Program-made: the position numbers and the translations under genes
Assembly: GCF_900128995.1 (NCBI RefSeq)
Contig: NZ_FQUE01000006.1
Coordinates: forward strand, 62,001-126,000
Reading direction: 5' to 3'
From: Loktanella atrilutea
Lineage (GTDB): Bacteria; Pseudomonadota; Alphaproteobacteria; Rhodobacterales; Rhodobacteraceae
Length of the DNA stretch: 64,000 nt
Notes under the pieces: model-generated
Told to the model about the DNA's origin: nothing
The model's input: only the letters and a program-made list of their open reading frames with translations
The model's database searches: none
In this document: positions 17,474-26,297 of the stretch, piece by piece
How positions within the stretch are numbered: position 1 is the first letter of the stretch
Layout: the number at the start of each line of letters is the position of its first letter

Positions 17474-17920
17474 TCAGCGGCGTTGCGCGAAGAATGTCTT
17501 CAGCAGCGCCTCTGACGCGGTGGCGTCGATGCCGTCGTAGACCTGCGGTACATGATGGCACTGGGGCTGCGCGAAGATGCGCGGCCCCTGGGCGACGCCA
17601 CCGGATTTCGGATCGGCGGCGCCGTAGTAGAGCCGCGCGATGCGCGCGTTGGCGATGGCCGCGGCGCACATCGGGCACGGTTCGAGGGTGACGTAAAGAT
17701 CGCAGCCGGCCAGCCTCTCCTGCCCGAGGGCGGCGCAGGCGGCGCGGATCGCCAGAACCTCCGCGTGGGCCGTGGGGTCGTGCAGCTCTCGTGTGCGGTT
17801 GCCGGCGCGGGCCAGGACGCCGTCCGGGCCGACGACGACAGCGCCGACCGGCACCTCGCCGCGGCCACCCGCGGCCTGCGCCTCTGCCAGCGCCAACTGC
17901 ATGAAACTGCGGAATGTCAT
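17474..17920 (-). CDS. tadA: tRNA-specific adenosine deaminase
   Basis: The 148-residue product has the cytidine-deaminase-fold zinc site H52-A-E54 and PCPMC (C82, C85). It converts A34 to inosine in tRNA-Arg(ACG), needed to read CGN codons. Length and the ELHDPTAHAEV segment fit TadA. It is divergent from the pseudouridine synthase gene, a pairing seen in other alphaproteobacteria. Confidence 0.95.
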   Translation of the reverse strand: MTFRSFMQLALAEAQAAGGRGEVPVGAVVVGPDGVLARAGNRTRELHDPTAHAEVLAIRAACAALGQERLAGCDLYVTLEPCPMCAAAIANARIARLYYGAADPKSGGVAQGPRIFAQPQCHHVPQVYDGIDATASEALLKTFFAQRR

Positions 17921-17984
17921 GGCCCCTGATGCCCGGACCTGCCCCGCTCTGGCAAGCCCCCACGAAAGGGGCTATGCGAAGGGC

Positions 17985-18836
17985 ATGACCGATACCCCCC
18001 CTGACGGCGACCGAATCGCCAAAGTCCTGTCGCGCGCCGGCATCGCGTCGCGTCGCGACGCCGAACGCATGATCGAGGAAGGGCGCGTGTCGGTGAACGG
18101 CAAGACCATCACCAGCCCCGCCCTGAACGTGACCGACCGCGACCGCATCGTCGTCGACGGCAAGCCTGTCGGCCAGCCGGAGGCGGCGCGCCTCTGGCTC
18201 TATCACAAGCCGGCGGGCCTCGTGACCTCGGCCAGGGACGAAAAGGACCGCGAGACGGTCTTCGACGCCTTGCCCGATGACATGCCGCGGGTGATGTCGG
18301 TGGGGCGGCTCGACATCAATTCCGAAGGGCTTCTGCTGCTGACAAACGACGGCGGGATCAAGCGCAAGCTGGAGCTGCCATCGACCGGCTGGCTGCGCCG
18401 CTACCGCGTGCGGATCAACGGATCGGTGTCAGAGGCGCGGCTGGACGAATTGCGCAAGGGAATCACCGTCGATGGCGTGAAGTATCAGCCGATGATCGTG
18501 ACCTTCGACCGGCAGCAGGGCGCCAACGCCTGGCTGACGATCAGCATCCGTGAAGGCAAGAACCGCGAGATCCGCCGCGCGATGGAGGCGGTGAACGCCA
18601 CCGTGAACCGCTTGATCCGCGTCAGCTACGGCCCGTTCCAGCTGGGCAAGCTGGAGCCCGGCGCGGTGGAGGAGGTCAAGGGCCGTGTCCTGCGCGAGCA
18701 GCTTGGGCTGGAGACGCCGGCCCCGCAGAAGGCGAAGGCGCGCAAGCCGATCACGCGTGTGATGAAATCCGAAGGCGCCGCCCCTGCCCGCAAGGGTCCG
18801 GGCAAGCCCGCCGGACCGAAGCGCGGTCCCCGGTGA
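17985..18836 (+). CDS. rluB: Ribosomal large-subunit pseudouridine synthase (RluB/RsuA family)
   Basis: The 283-residue protein has an N-terminal S4 RNA-binding domain (residues 6-45, RIAKVLSRAGIASRRDAERM) and the catalytic motif GRLDINSEGLLLLTNDG. It would isomerise a uridine in 23S rRNA; RluB is the usual call, and RluE/RluF-type specificity is not excluded. The C-terminal 40 residues are Lys/Arg/Pro-rich and probably bind RNA non-specifically. I chose the ATG at 17985 because the S4 domain starts directly after it. Confidence 0.88.
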   Translation: MTDTPPDGDRIAKVLSRAGIASRRDAERMIEEGRVSVNGKTITSPALNVTDRDRIVVDGKPVGQPEAARLWLYHKPAGLVTSARDEKDRETVFDALPDDMPRVMSVGRLDINSEGLLLLTNDGGIKRKLELPSTGWLRRYRVRINGSVSEARLDELRKGITVDGVKYQPMIVTFDRQQGANAWLTISIREGKNREIRRAMEAVNATVNRLIRVSYGPFQLGKLEPGAVEEVKGRVLREQLGLETPAPQKAKARKPITRVMKSEGAAPARKGPGKPAGPKRGPR

Positions 18837-18923
18837 GCTAATATCGGCAGGATGGACGCTCGCAATGCGGTGCGGTCGCACCTACCTTGTCCCTGACGAT
18901 CCGGAACGAGAGACGACTGCGAC

Positions 18924-19130
18924 ATGGCACGACTGATCCTTTTCTTCGCCCTGCTGACAGGTCTGGCGCTGGCCGCGATGGCGGCACTGGCGGCCCTTCG
19001 TAATCTGAGCGATTCAGAGCACGCGGCGACGCCGGTGACGGGCCTGCCGGGGCCGGTGCGCATGATTTCCTTCGGCTTCATGATCCTGCTGTTGCTGGGT
19101 GTCAGCACCGGTCTGGTCGGAGCGGGCTGA
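18924..19130 (+). CDS. Small membrane protein preceding the XpaC-like gene
   Basis: The 68-residue product has two hydrophobic segments (about 2-24 and 46-66) joined by a short polar loop (LRNLSDSEHAATPV). I do not recognise a family. The stop TGA overlaps the start of the next gene (TGATG), so it is translationally coupled to the XpaC-like gene and belongs to this set. Start ATG is preceded by only a weak ribosome site. Confidence 0.75.
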   Translation: MARLILFFALLTGLALAAMAALAALRNLSDSEHAATPVTGLPGPVRMISFGFMILLLLGVSTGLVGAG

Positions 19131-19996
19131 TGGCGAAACCCTACGGCGGCAAATACAGCCCCGGTGCCACCGCCGTGCCGGATGCGGGCACGCGGCCGGT
19201 GGTCGATCCGGTGGGCGCGCGGGCGAACCTGATGCTGTTGCCGCCGGTCATCCTGCTGTTCAGGTCCCTGACGGGCGGCCCCGCGCTGCTGGCAACGGGG
19301 CTGGCGGGTGCGGTGGCTTTGGGCCTGGGCGCCTGGCTGCTGCGCGGTGGGCTGCGGGCGGATGCGGCGTGGCGGGCGCGCACGGTGGCACGTCGCCCGC
19401 CTGTGCCGCGCAAGATCCTCGCTGCGCTGCTGACTGGCGCCGGTGTGGCGCTGGCGACAGTCACGGGGGCCGGCCCTGTCGGCTGCGTGGTCTACGGCCT
19501 CGTGGCGATGCTGGCGCATCTGGCGGCCTTCGGCATCGATCCGATGCAGGACAAGCGGGCGGCCGGCGTCGATGCCTTCCAGCAGGACCGCGTCGCGCGC
19601 GTGGTCGAGGAAGCGGAGGCGCTGTTGACCGCGATGTCGTCGCAGGCCTCCCGACTGGACGACCGGCCCCTGCAGGCCCGCGTTGCCGCCTTCCAGACGA
19701 CGGCGCGCCGCATGATCGATACGGTCGAGGAAGATCCGCGCGATCTGACCGGCGCGCGGAAGTATCTGGGCGTCTATCTGCAGGGTGCCCGCGACGCGAC
19801 GGAGAAATACGCCGATGTCGCGCTGCGCGGTGACGCACCGGATGCGCGCGATGACTACATGGCGCTGCTGGACGATCTGGATCGGAACTTTGCCGCCCAC
19901 ACGACACGTTTGTTACGTGATGACCGCAGTGATATGGATATCGAAATCAAGGTGCTTCGCGACCGGTTGGCGCGGGACGGCATCGCAGACGAGTAG
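19130..19996 (+). CDS. XpaC-like (5-bromo-4-chloroindolyl phosphate hydrolysis family) membrane protein
   Basis: The 288-residue protein has a polar N-terminus, hydrophobic hairpins at about 32-75 and 97-125, and a helical C-terminal region (RVARVVEEAEALLTAM ...). This layout matches XpaC/PF10112, named after a Bacillus phosphatase phenotype but of unknown biochemistry. In many genomes an xpaC gene stands directly before telA, as here, with a nine-base gap. It probably anchors a complex at the inner membrane together with the TelA-like protein. Confidence 0.8.
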   Translation: MAKPYGGKYSPGATAVPDAGTRPVVDPVGARANLMLLPPVILLFRSLTGGPALLATGLAGAVALGLGAWLLRGGLRADAAWRARTVARRPPVPRKILAALLTGAGVALATVTGAGPVGCVVYGLVAMLAHLAAFGIDPMQDKRAAGVDAFQQDRVARVVEEAEALLTAMSSQASRLDDRPLQARVAAFQTTARRMIDTVEEDPRDLTGARKYLGVYLQGARDATEKYADVALRGDAPDARDDYMALLDDLDRNFAAHTTRLLRDDRSDMDIEIKVLRDRLARDGIADE

Positions 19997-20005
19997 GACA
20001 GGACA

Positions 20006-21175
20006 ATGGCCGACAAGACCCGCGACCGCGCACAGGCGACCCTTGCCGAGGTCGAGCGCATGACCGCAGTGGTGCTGCCGGAACCTGCCGGCGATGCGGT
20101 GACACTGGAAACCGCCGACCGGTCCACCAGCGAGGCGATCACCCGCCGCATGGCGGAGATCGACCTGACCGATACCAATTCCATCGTGAAGTTCGGCACG
20201 GCGGCGCAGTCGGGCCTGCAGCAAATCTCTCAGGACATGCTGGCCGGCGTACGCAACAAGGACGTGGGGCCGGCGGGCGATTCCCTGCGCAGTATCGTCA
20301 GCACGATCCGCGGCTTTTCGGCGAACGAGTTGAACCCCGAAGCCAAGCGCGGGTGGTTCGACAAGCTGCTGGGGCGTGCCACCCCCCTGTCGAAGTTCGT
20401 GGCGCGGTTCGAGGATGTGCAGACCCAGATCGACAAGATCACCGACGACCTGCTGGGGCACGAGACGACGCTGATGAAGGATATCGAATCCCTCGACCGA
20501 CTGTATGCGAAGACATTGGCGTTCTACGACGAGCTGGGTCTTTACATTGCCGCAGGCGAAGCGCGTCTGGCCCGCATCGATGCCGAGGAGATCCCCGCCA
20601 AGGAACGCGAGGCCGCCGCCTCGTCCGAGGGCGACGGTGTCATGGAAGCGCAGGAGCTGCGCGACCTGCGCACCGCGCGCGATGATCTGGAACGGCGCGT
20701 CCATGACCTGAAGCTGACGCGACAGGTGACGATGCAGTCCCTGCCCTCGATCCGGCTTGTGCAGGAAAACGACAAGAGTCTTGTCACCAAGATCAACTCT
20801 ACCCTGCTGAACACCGTGCCGCTGTGGGAGAACCAGCTGGCGCAGGCGCTGACGATCCAGCGGTCGGCAGAGGCGGCGGGCGCCGTGCGCGAGGCGAGTG
20901 ATCTGACCAACGACCTGCTGCGTGCCAATGCCAAGAACCTGCGGGATTCGAATACCGCGATCCGGACGGAGGTCGAGCGCGGCGCCTTCGACATCGCGGC
21001 GATTCAGGCGGCGAACGCCGATCTGATCGCCACCATCGACGAAAGCCTTGCCATCGCGGACGAAGGCAAGCGCAAGCGAGCCGCCGCGGAGGAAGAGCTT
21101 CAGCGGATGGAGGGCGACCTGAAGGCCACCCTGTCCGCCGCGAAGTCGCGAACCACTCCGGCGGGGACCGCCTGA
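20006..21175 (+). CDS. TelA-like toxic-anion-resistance protein
   Basis: The 389-residue product lacks a signal or membrane segment. It is largely helical with long coiled-coil-like stretches, as in the TelA family (PF05816). Landmarks are LNPEAKRGWFDKLLG and LRDLRTARDDLERRVHDLKL, then ALTIQRSAEAAGAV. TelA is linked to tellurite and colicin/phage stress tolerance, mechanism unknown. Comparative work by others has placed TelA and XpaC homologues in stress systems related to Ter. It sits between the XpaC-like gene and a DUF2927 gene (three-base gap). Confidence 0.88.
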   Translation: MADKTRDRAQATLAEVERMTAVVLPEPAGDAVTLETADRSTSEAITRRMAEIDLTDTNSIVKFGTAAQSGLQQISQDMLAGVRNKDVGPAGDSLRSIVSTIRGFSANELNPEAKRGWFDKLLGRATPLSKFVARFEDVQTQIDKITDDLLGHETTLMKDIESLDRLYAKTLAFYDELGLYIAAGEARLARIDAEEIPAKEREAAASSEGDGVMEAQELRDLRTARDDLERRVHDLKLTRQVTMQSLPSIRLVQENDKSLVTKINSTLLNTVPLWENQLAQALTIQRSAEAAGAVREASDLTNDLLRANAKNLRDSNTAIRTEVERGAFDIAAIQAANADLIATIDESLAIADEGKRKRAAAEEELQRMEGDLKATLSAAKSRTTPAGTA

Positions 21176-21178
21176 ACC

Positions 21179-22144
21179 ATGGTCCGTCGGGCCCTGTCGC
21201 TGCCGGTCGCGGCCCTGCTGGGCCTGTCGGCCTGCGCCGCACCGCCGCCACCGGTGGTGGCGCCCGTCGCGCCGTCCATCGTGGCGCGCCCGGTCAGCCG
21301 CGTCGTGACCCCGCCGCCGGACGAAGTGCCGGTGCCGAGCGCGGAAAGCGAGGCGCTGCGCATCTATTACCGGCGCCTTCAGAACGACCTGCTGGCGCAG
21401 GGCCTGCTGCGCGGCGATGGAGGTGGACCCGACACGCCCTTTACCGACACCATGCTGGCGCGCGATTTCATCCGCATCGCGCTTTACGATGAATACGTCA
21501 GCGACGGTGACATGCTGCGCGCCGAGGCGACGGAATCGAAGTTGCGGCGCTGGGACCAGCCGGTCCGCATGTCCGTGGAGTTCGGCGCCTCGGTACCGGC
21601 GGCGCAGCGCGACCGTGACCGGACCAGCGTGACAGCCTACGCGGCGCGGCTGTCGCGGATTTCCGGCCTGCCGATCCGCATGACGGACAGCAATCCGAAC
21701 TATCACGTCCTCTTCCTGTCTGAAGACGACCGCGCCGGGTACGAAGCGCGTCTGCGCGAACTGGTGCCGGGCATCGGCGGCAGCAGCCTGCGCGCCATCA
21801 TGAACCTGCCGCGCGATCAGCTGTGCATCGTCATCGCCTTTTCCGAAGGCGGATCGAGCAGCTATGCCAAGGCCATCGCCGTCATCCGTGCGGAGCATCC
21901 GGACCTGCTGACGACGTCCTGCATCCACGAGGAGTTGTCGCAGGGCCTTGGTCTGGCCAACGACAGCCCTCAGGCCCGTCCCTCGATCTTCAACGACGAC
22001 GAGGAATTCGGGCTGCTGACGAACCACGACGAACTGCTGCTGAAGATGCTTTACGACAAGCGTTTCACCACCGGCATGACCGCCGCCGAAGCCGCCCCCA
22101 TCGCCCGCCAGATCGCGACGGAGCTGGTAGGCGGCAACAGCTGA
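21179..22144 (+). CDS. DUF2927 lipoprotein with zincin-like motif
   Basis: The 321-residue protein has a signal with lipobox LGLSAC (C19), a proline-rich linker to about residue 55 and a DUF2927 domain. Near residue 250 it carries CIHEELSQGLGLAND, which recalls the HExxH..G zinc helix of metalloproteases, with S254 in place of the second His. A conserved acidic FNDDEEFGLL follows. It would act in the periplasm, attached to a membrane. Catalytic activity is uncertain. It starts three bases after the telA-like stop. Confidence 0.82.
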   Translation: MVRRALSLPVAALLGLSACAAPPPPVVAPVAPSIVARPVSRVVTPPPDEVPVPSAESEALRIYYRRLQNDLLAQGLLRGDGGGPDTPFTDTMLARDFIRIALYDEYVSDGDMLRAEATESKLRRWDQPVRMSVEFGASVPAAQRDRDRTSVTAYAARLSRISGLPIRMTDSNPNYHVLFLSEDDRAGYEARLRELVPGIGGSSLRAIMNLPRDQLCIVIAFSEGGSSSYAKAIAVIRAEHPDLLTTSCIHEELSQGLGLANDSPQARPSIFNDDEEFGLLTNHDELLLKMLYDKRFTTGMTAAEAAPIARQIATELVGGNS

Positions 22145-22166
22145 CACATTCAAAGGAGGCACGACC

Positions 22167-23273
22167 ATGGGTATTCTCGATTTCCTGTCCGGCCAGTTCA
22201 TCGACGTCATCGCATGGACCGACGATACCCGCGACACCATGGTCTGGCGGTTCGAGCGGCAGGGCCACGAGATCAAGTACGGCGCCAAGCTGACGGTGCG
22301 CGAGGGACAGGCCGCGGTCTTCGTCCACGAAGGACAGCTCGCCGATGTCTTCACCCCCGGCATGTACATGCTGGAAACCAACAACATGCCGATCATGACG
22401 TCGCTGCAGCACTGGGACCACGGGTTCCAGAGCCCGTTCAAGTCGGAAATCTACTTCATCAACACGACGCGGTTCACCGACCTGAAGTGGGGCACCAAGA
22501 ACCCGATCATGCTGCGCGACCCGGAGTTCGGGCTGATCCGCCTGCGCGCCTACGGCACCTATGCGATGAAGGTCAGCGATCCGGCTATCTTCATGCGCGA
22601 GATCGTGGGCACGGACGGCGAATTCACCGCGGACGAGATCAGCTTTCAGGTCCGCAACGTGATCGTGCAGGAATTCTCCCGCGCCATCGCGGCCTCGGGG
22701 ATCCCGGCGCTCGACATGGCGGCGAACACGAAGGATCTAGGCGATCTGGTCGCCAAGGCCATCGACGCCACCATGACCGCCTACGGCATCGACATTCCCG
22801 AGCTTTACATCGAGAACGTGAGCCTGCCGGCGGAGGTCGAGAAGGCGCTCGACGCCCGCACGTCGCGCGGGATCACGGGCAACCTCGACGACCACATGAA
22901 GTGGAAGGCGGCAGAGGCGATGACCCAACCCGGCAGCGCTGCCGGTCAGGCGATGGGCATGGGCATGGGTGCCGGTCTTGGCATGCAGATGGGCAACATG
23001 ATGCAGGGCGGACCATGGGGTCCGGCGCCGCAGGCAGTTCCGGTCGCGGCACCGCCACCGCCGCCCGTGACCGAGAAGGTCTGGCATATCGCCGATGCGG
23101 GTCAGGTGTCCGGCCCGTTCTCGAAGGCCGCGATGGGCCGCAAAGTCACCGACGGCGGTCTGTCCCGCGACAGCATGGTCTGGACGCAGGGACAGGACGG
23201 ATGGAAACCCGCGGTCGACACGGAGCTGGCGCAGCTGTTCACCGTGATGCCGCCCCCGCCCCCGGGCGCCTGA
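22167..23273 (+). CDS. SPFH-domain protein (virion-core-like, YdjI type) with C-terminal GYF_2 domain
   Basis: The 368-residue protein begins with a conserved segment typical of COG4260 (residues 1-50, WTDDTRDTMVWRF) and an SPFH/band-7 domain to about residue 235. A Gly/Met-rich linker (255-302) ends in PPPPP, and a GYF_2 module follows at 305-358 (VWHIADAGQVSGPFS). B. subtilis YdjI, of this type, binds the zinc-ribbon membrane protein YdjG in envelope stress. Here a zinc-ribbon membrane protein is encoded shortly after. An AGGAGG ribosome site precedes the ATG. It is probably a membrane-associated scaffold. Confidence 0.88.
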   Translation: MGILDFLSGQFIDVIAWTDDTRDTMVWRFERQGHEIKYGAKLTVREGQAAVFVHEGQLADVFTPGMYMLETNNMPIMTSLQHWDHGFQSPFKSEIYFINTTRFTDLKWGTKNPIMLRDPEFGLIRLRAYGTYAMKVSDPAIFMREIVGTDGEFTADEISFQVRNVIVQEFSRAIAASGIPALDMAANTKDLGDLVAKAIDATMTAYGIDIPELYIENVSLPAEVEKALDARTSRGITGNLDDHMKWKAAEAMTQPGSAAGQAMGMGMGAGLGMQMGNMMQGGPWGPAPQAVPVAAPPPPPVTEKVWHIADAGQVSGPFSKAAMGRKVTDGGLSRDSMVWTQGQDGWKPAVDTELAQLFTVMPPPPPGA

Positions 23274-23288
23274 GTTTTCGTTGGACGG

Positions 23289-23708
23289 TTGCGACGGTCC
23301 TGTGCTGACGCTGGTCGCGCCCTGCGCACCCGGTTTCGACAGGATCAGACGGGATTCGAGGGTAACACCTGGCACGTCTGGCTGGGCACGGCCGTGCTGC
23401 TGCTGGTGCTGATCCGCATGATCGTGCGCCGCACCCAAGGCGCCCCCGCGCCGGTCAACGACACGCCGCCATTGCTGCACAGGGCGGGCATCTGGGGGCA
23501 TCGGCTGCTGTATCTGCTGATGCTTCTCGTCCCGGTGTTGGGGGCGCTTACCTGGTACTTCAAGATCGGGGCGCTCGGCGATCCCCATGCGGTCGTCGCC
23601 AATGGCCTGATGATCGTGGCGCTGGGCCATGCACTCGTGGCGCTTTACCATCACTATGCGCTGAAGGACGGCACACTGCGGCGCATGACCCGCGGCGCCA
23701 CCGCCTGA
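23289..23708 (+). pseudogene. Truncated cytochrome b561 remnant
   Basis: From about base 23346 the frame encodes three membrane segments with heme-ligand histidines of the cytochrome b561 family: HVWLG, GHRLLYLLMLLVP and LGHALVALYHHYALKDGT. The first helix with its HW ligand is missing. Only 77 bases separate the similarity from the stop of the SPFH gene, too few to encode it. No ATG precedes the similarity; the best start is a TTG. It therefore looks like a 5'-deleted remnant, although a short membrane protein might still be made. It lies between two genes of the stress module. Confidence 0.7.
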
Positions 23709-23777
23709 ACGGTGCTGGTGTCCCGCGCGGCCCCCCGCTATCCCTTGGGCTGACCGTCCCCCCAGCCCGAGGGCCCG

Positions 23778-24878
23778 ATGCCGACCGACGCCGCCCAGAC
23801 CGAACACCGTTTCCCCTGCGACACCTGCGGATCGGACCTGCGCTTCGATCCGGCGGCAGGCCAGTTGGTATGCGACCATTGCGGCAATACCGAGTCGATC
23901 GGCAATGCGGCGGGTCCCTTCGCCACCGTGGCCGAGCTGGATTTTCGGCAGGCCCTGAACGCCGCCCTGCCCGAGGCCGAGATCGAGGAGACCCGTGTCC
24001 AGTCCTGCCCCAACTGCGGCGCACAGTTCGAGCTGCAGGGTGACACCCACGCCGCCGAATGCCCCTTCTGCGCGACGCCGGTCGTCACCGGTACCGGCAC
24101 CCACCGCCATATCAAGCCGCGCGGCCTTCTTCCCTTTGCGCTGGACCAGTCCCGCGCGCGGGACGCGATGACCGACTGGCTGGGCAGCCTGTGGTTCGCG
24201 CCGAACGGTCTGACCGATTATGCCCGCAAGGGCCGGGCGATGGACGGCATCTACGTGCCCTACTGGACCTTCGACGCCCAGACCCAAAGCGCCTACACCG
24301 GCCAGCGCGGCACCTATTACTACACCACCCACACCGTCATGCGTGACGGCAAGCCGCACACGGTCCAGCAGCGCCATACCCGCTGGCGCGGCGTGTCGGG
24401 CCGCGTGCAGCGGTTCTTCGACGATGTGCTGGTCCTCGCGTCCCACAGCCTGCCAAAGCAGTATACCGACGGGCTGGAACCCTGGGACCTGTCGGAACTG
24501 GAGCCTTACCAGCCGCAATACCTCGCCGGTTTCCGGGCTGAAGGCTATCAGGTCGAGCTGCAGGACGGCTTTGCCGAGGCACGCGGTTACATGGACCGGA
24601 TGATCCTGCGCGACGTGCGTTTCGATATCGGCGGCGACGAGCAGCGGGTGACGGACGTGCAGACGCAGGTTTCCGCCGTGACCTTCAAACATATCCTGCT
24701 GCCGGTCTGGCTGGCCGCCTACAAGTACAATGGGCAGACCTACCGCTTCGTCGTCAACGGCCGGACCGGGCGTGTGCAGGGCGAGAGGCCTTACTCCAAA
24801 TGGAAGATCGGCTTCGCCGTCCTCCTCGGGCTGGTGATTGCGCTAACGGTCGGTTATTTCTACGCGATGAGCCAATGA
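23778..24878 (+). CDS. Zinc-ribbon membrane protein (primosomal N'-like annotation in relatives)
   Basis: The 366-residue product has two treble-clef/zinc-ribbon units: C14-C17-C32-C35 and C77-C80-C95-C98. A beta-rich middle region follows (YVPYWTFDAQTQSAYTG, repeats of YYYTTHTVM type), with a single C-terminal membrane helix at about 345-363. Homologues are often named TFIIB-type zinc-ribbon or primosomal protein N', but nothing supports a role in replication. Topology (zinc ribbons in the cytosol, C-terminal anchor) and its place after the SPFH gene make a YdjG-like partner role likely. Confidence 0.8.
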   Translation: MPTDAAQTEHRFPCDTCGSDLRFDPAAGQLVCDHCGNTESIGNAAGPFATVAELDFRQALNAALPEAEIEETRVQSCPNCGAQFELQGDTHAAECPFCATPVVTGTGTHRHIKPRGLLPFALDQSRARDAMTDWLGSLWFAPNGLTDYARKGRAMDGIYVPYWTFDAQTQSAYTGQRGTYYYTTHTVMRDGKPHTVQQRHTRWRGVSGRVQRFFDDVLVLASHSLPKQYTDGLEPWDLSELEPYQPQYLAGFRAEGYQVELQDGFAEARGYMDRMILRDVRFDIGGDEQRVTDVQTQVSAVTFKHILLPVWLAAYKYNGQTYRFVVNGRTGRVQGERPYSKWKIGFAVLLGLVIALTVGYFYAMSQ

Positions 24879-24891
24879 GGGAGACCGGCAC

Positions 24892-25797
24892 ATGATCATC
24901 TGTTGCGGCGAGGCGCTGATCGACATGCTGCCGCGCGACACACCGGCAGGAGAGGCGGCCTTTGCCCCCTACGCCGGCGGTGCCGTCTTCAATACGGCGA
25001 TCGCGCTGGGACGGCTGGGCGCGCCGGTCCAGTTCTTCAGCGGCCTGTCGTCGGACCTCTTCGGAGAGCAGCTGCGCAGCGTTCTGGCCGACAGCAAGGT
25101 CGACAGCGGCCCGGCGCATGTCTCGGACCGGCCCACCACTCTTGCTTTCGTGCGGCTGACTGACGGCCACGCCAGCTATGCCTTCTACGATGAAAACACG
25201 GCGGGCCGGATGCTGACCCCCGCCGATCTGCCCGACGTCACCGCCGACGCCCTGTTCTTCGGTGGCATAAGCCTTGTCGTCGAGCCCTGCGGCGAGGCCT
25301 ACAAGGCGCTGATGCTGCGCGAAGCACCAGCGAAACTGACGATGATCGACCCCAACATCCGCCCAGGCTTCATCACCGATGAAAACGCTTATCGCGCCCG
25401 CCTGAATGCGATGCTGGCGGTGGCCGACGTGGTGAAGATCTCGGACGAGGATCTGCAGTGGCTGACCGGCGACAGCGACGGCGCCGGGCTGCTGGACAAC
25501 GAAGCCACGCAGGTCGTGCTGCTGACCCGCGGTGCCGACGGCGTGACCATCATCACCCGGCGTGGCCGCTTCGACGTCGCCGCGCAGCGGGCGCAGGTCG
25601 TGGATACGGTCGGCGCCGGCGACACTTTCAACGCGGGCTTCCTGGCCGGTCTGGACCGCGCCGGTCTGCTGACCAAGGCCGGCGTCGCGGGCGCGACCGA
25701 TAACCAGTTGCGCAGCGCCGCCGAGCTGGGGGCAAAGGCTGCCGCGATCACCGTCGCCCGCGCCGGGGCCAACCCACCCTGGGCTCACGAGCTCTAG
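24892..25797 (+). CDS. PfkB-family carbohydrate kinase (fructokinase-like)
   Basis: The 301-residue protein has the ribokinase fold with [16 protein letters not shown] near residue 28 and the C-terminal signature [13 protein letters not shown] with the catalytic Asp. It resembles fructokinases of Rhodobacteraceae. It would phosphorylate fructose or a similar sugar with ATP. It is 13 bases after the zinc-ribbon gene and followed two bases later by dtd. Lactate and amylosucrase genes follow, so sugar use is a theme of this region. Confidence 0.88.
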   Translation: MIICCGEALIDMLPRDTPAGEAAFAPYAGGAVFNTAIALGRLGAPVQFFSGLSSDLFGEQLRSVLADSKVDSGPAHVSDRPTTLAFVRLTDGHASYAFYDENTAGRMLTPADLPDVTADALFFGGISLVVEPCGEAYKALMLREAPAKLTMIDPNIRPGFITDENAYRARLNAMLAVADVVKISDEDLQWLTGDSDGAGLLDNEATQVVLLTRGADGVTIITRRGRFDVAAQRAQVVDTVGAGDTFNAGFLAGLDRAGLLTKAGVAGATDNQLRSAAELGAKAAAITVARAGANPPWAHEL

Positions 25798-25798
25798 G

Positions 25799-26236
25799 AT
25801 GCGCGCCCTCATCCAGCGGGTCAGCGCGGCCTCCGTCGCCATCGACGGCGATATGGTGGGCGAGACTGGCCCCGGCCTGCTGATCCTGATCTGCGCCATG
25901 GGTGGCGATGCGCCCGATGCGCCCGCGAAGATGGCCGCAAAGATCGCCAGGCTACGCATCTTCAAGGACGACGCGGGCAAGATGAACCTGTCGCTGCTGG
26001 ACACCCACCGCAGCGCGCTGATCGTCTCGCAGTTCACCCTCGCCGGCGACACCAGCCGTGGCAACCGTCCCGGGTTTTCGTCTGCCGCCCCGCCGGACGA
26101 AGGACGAGCCGCCTACGAGACGTTCGTCGCAGAGGTGGGCAAGCTGGGCATCGCGACCGCCACGGGGCAGTTCGGCGCCGACATGGCGGTCAGCCTCGTC
26201 AACGACGGACCCGTGACGCTGATGCTCGAGGTCTAG
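25799..26236 (+). CDS. dtd: D-aminoacyl-tRNA deacylase
   Basis: The 145-residue product has the DTD motifs [18 protein letters not shown] and the C-terminal [11 protein letters not shown] (Gly-cisPro). It releases D-amino acids from tRNA. Length and start (ATG two bases after the kinase stop) are regular, so it is cotranscribed with the kinase. Confidence 0.96.
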   Translation: MRALIQRVSAASVAIDGDMVGETGPGLLILICAMGGDAPDAPAKMAAKIARLRIFKDDAGKMNLSLLDTHRSALIVSQFTLAGDTSRGNRPGFSSAAPPDEGRAAYETFVAEVGKLGIATATGQFGADMAVSLVNDGPVTLMLEV

Positions 26237-26297
26237 GATTGCACCCCTGTGCCGCAACCGGCAAGGTAGGCCGACCCATTCAGACAGGTGGCGCCCC

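Noticed and set aside
19913-22441. 842-codon open frame on the minus strand
   Set aside because: It is antisense to the TelA-like, DUF2927 and SPFH genes, which have clear motifs; its translation has no family features.
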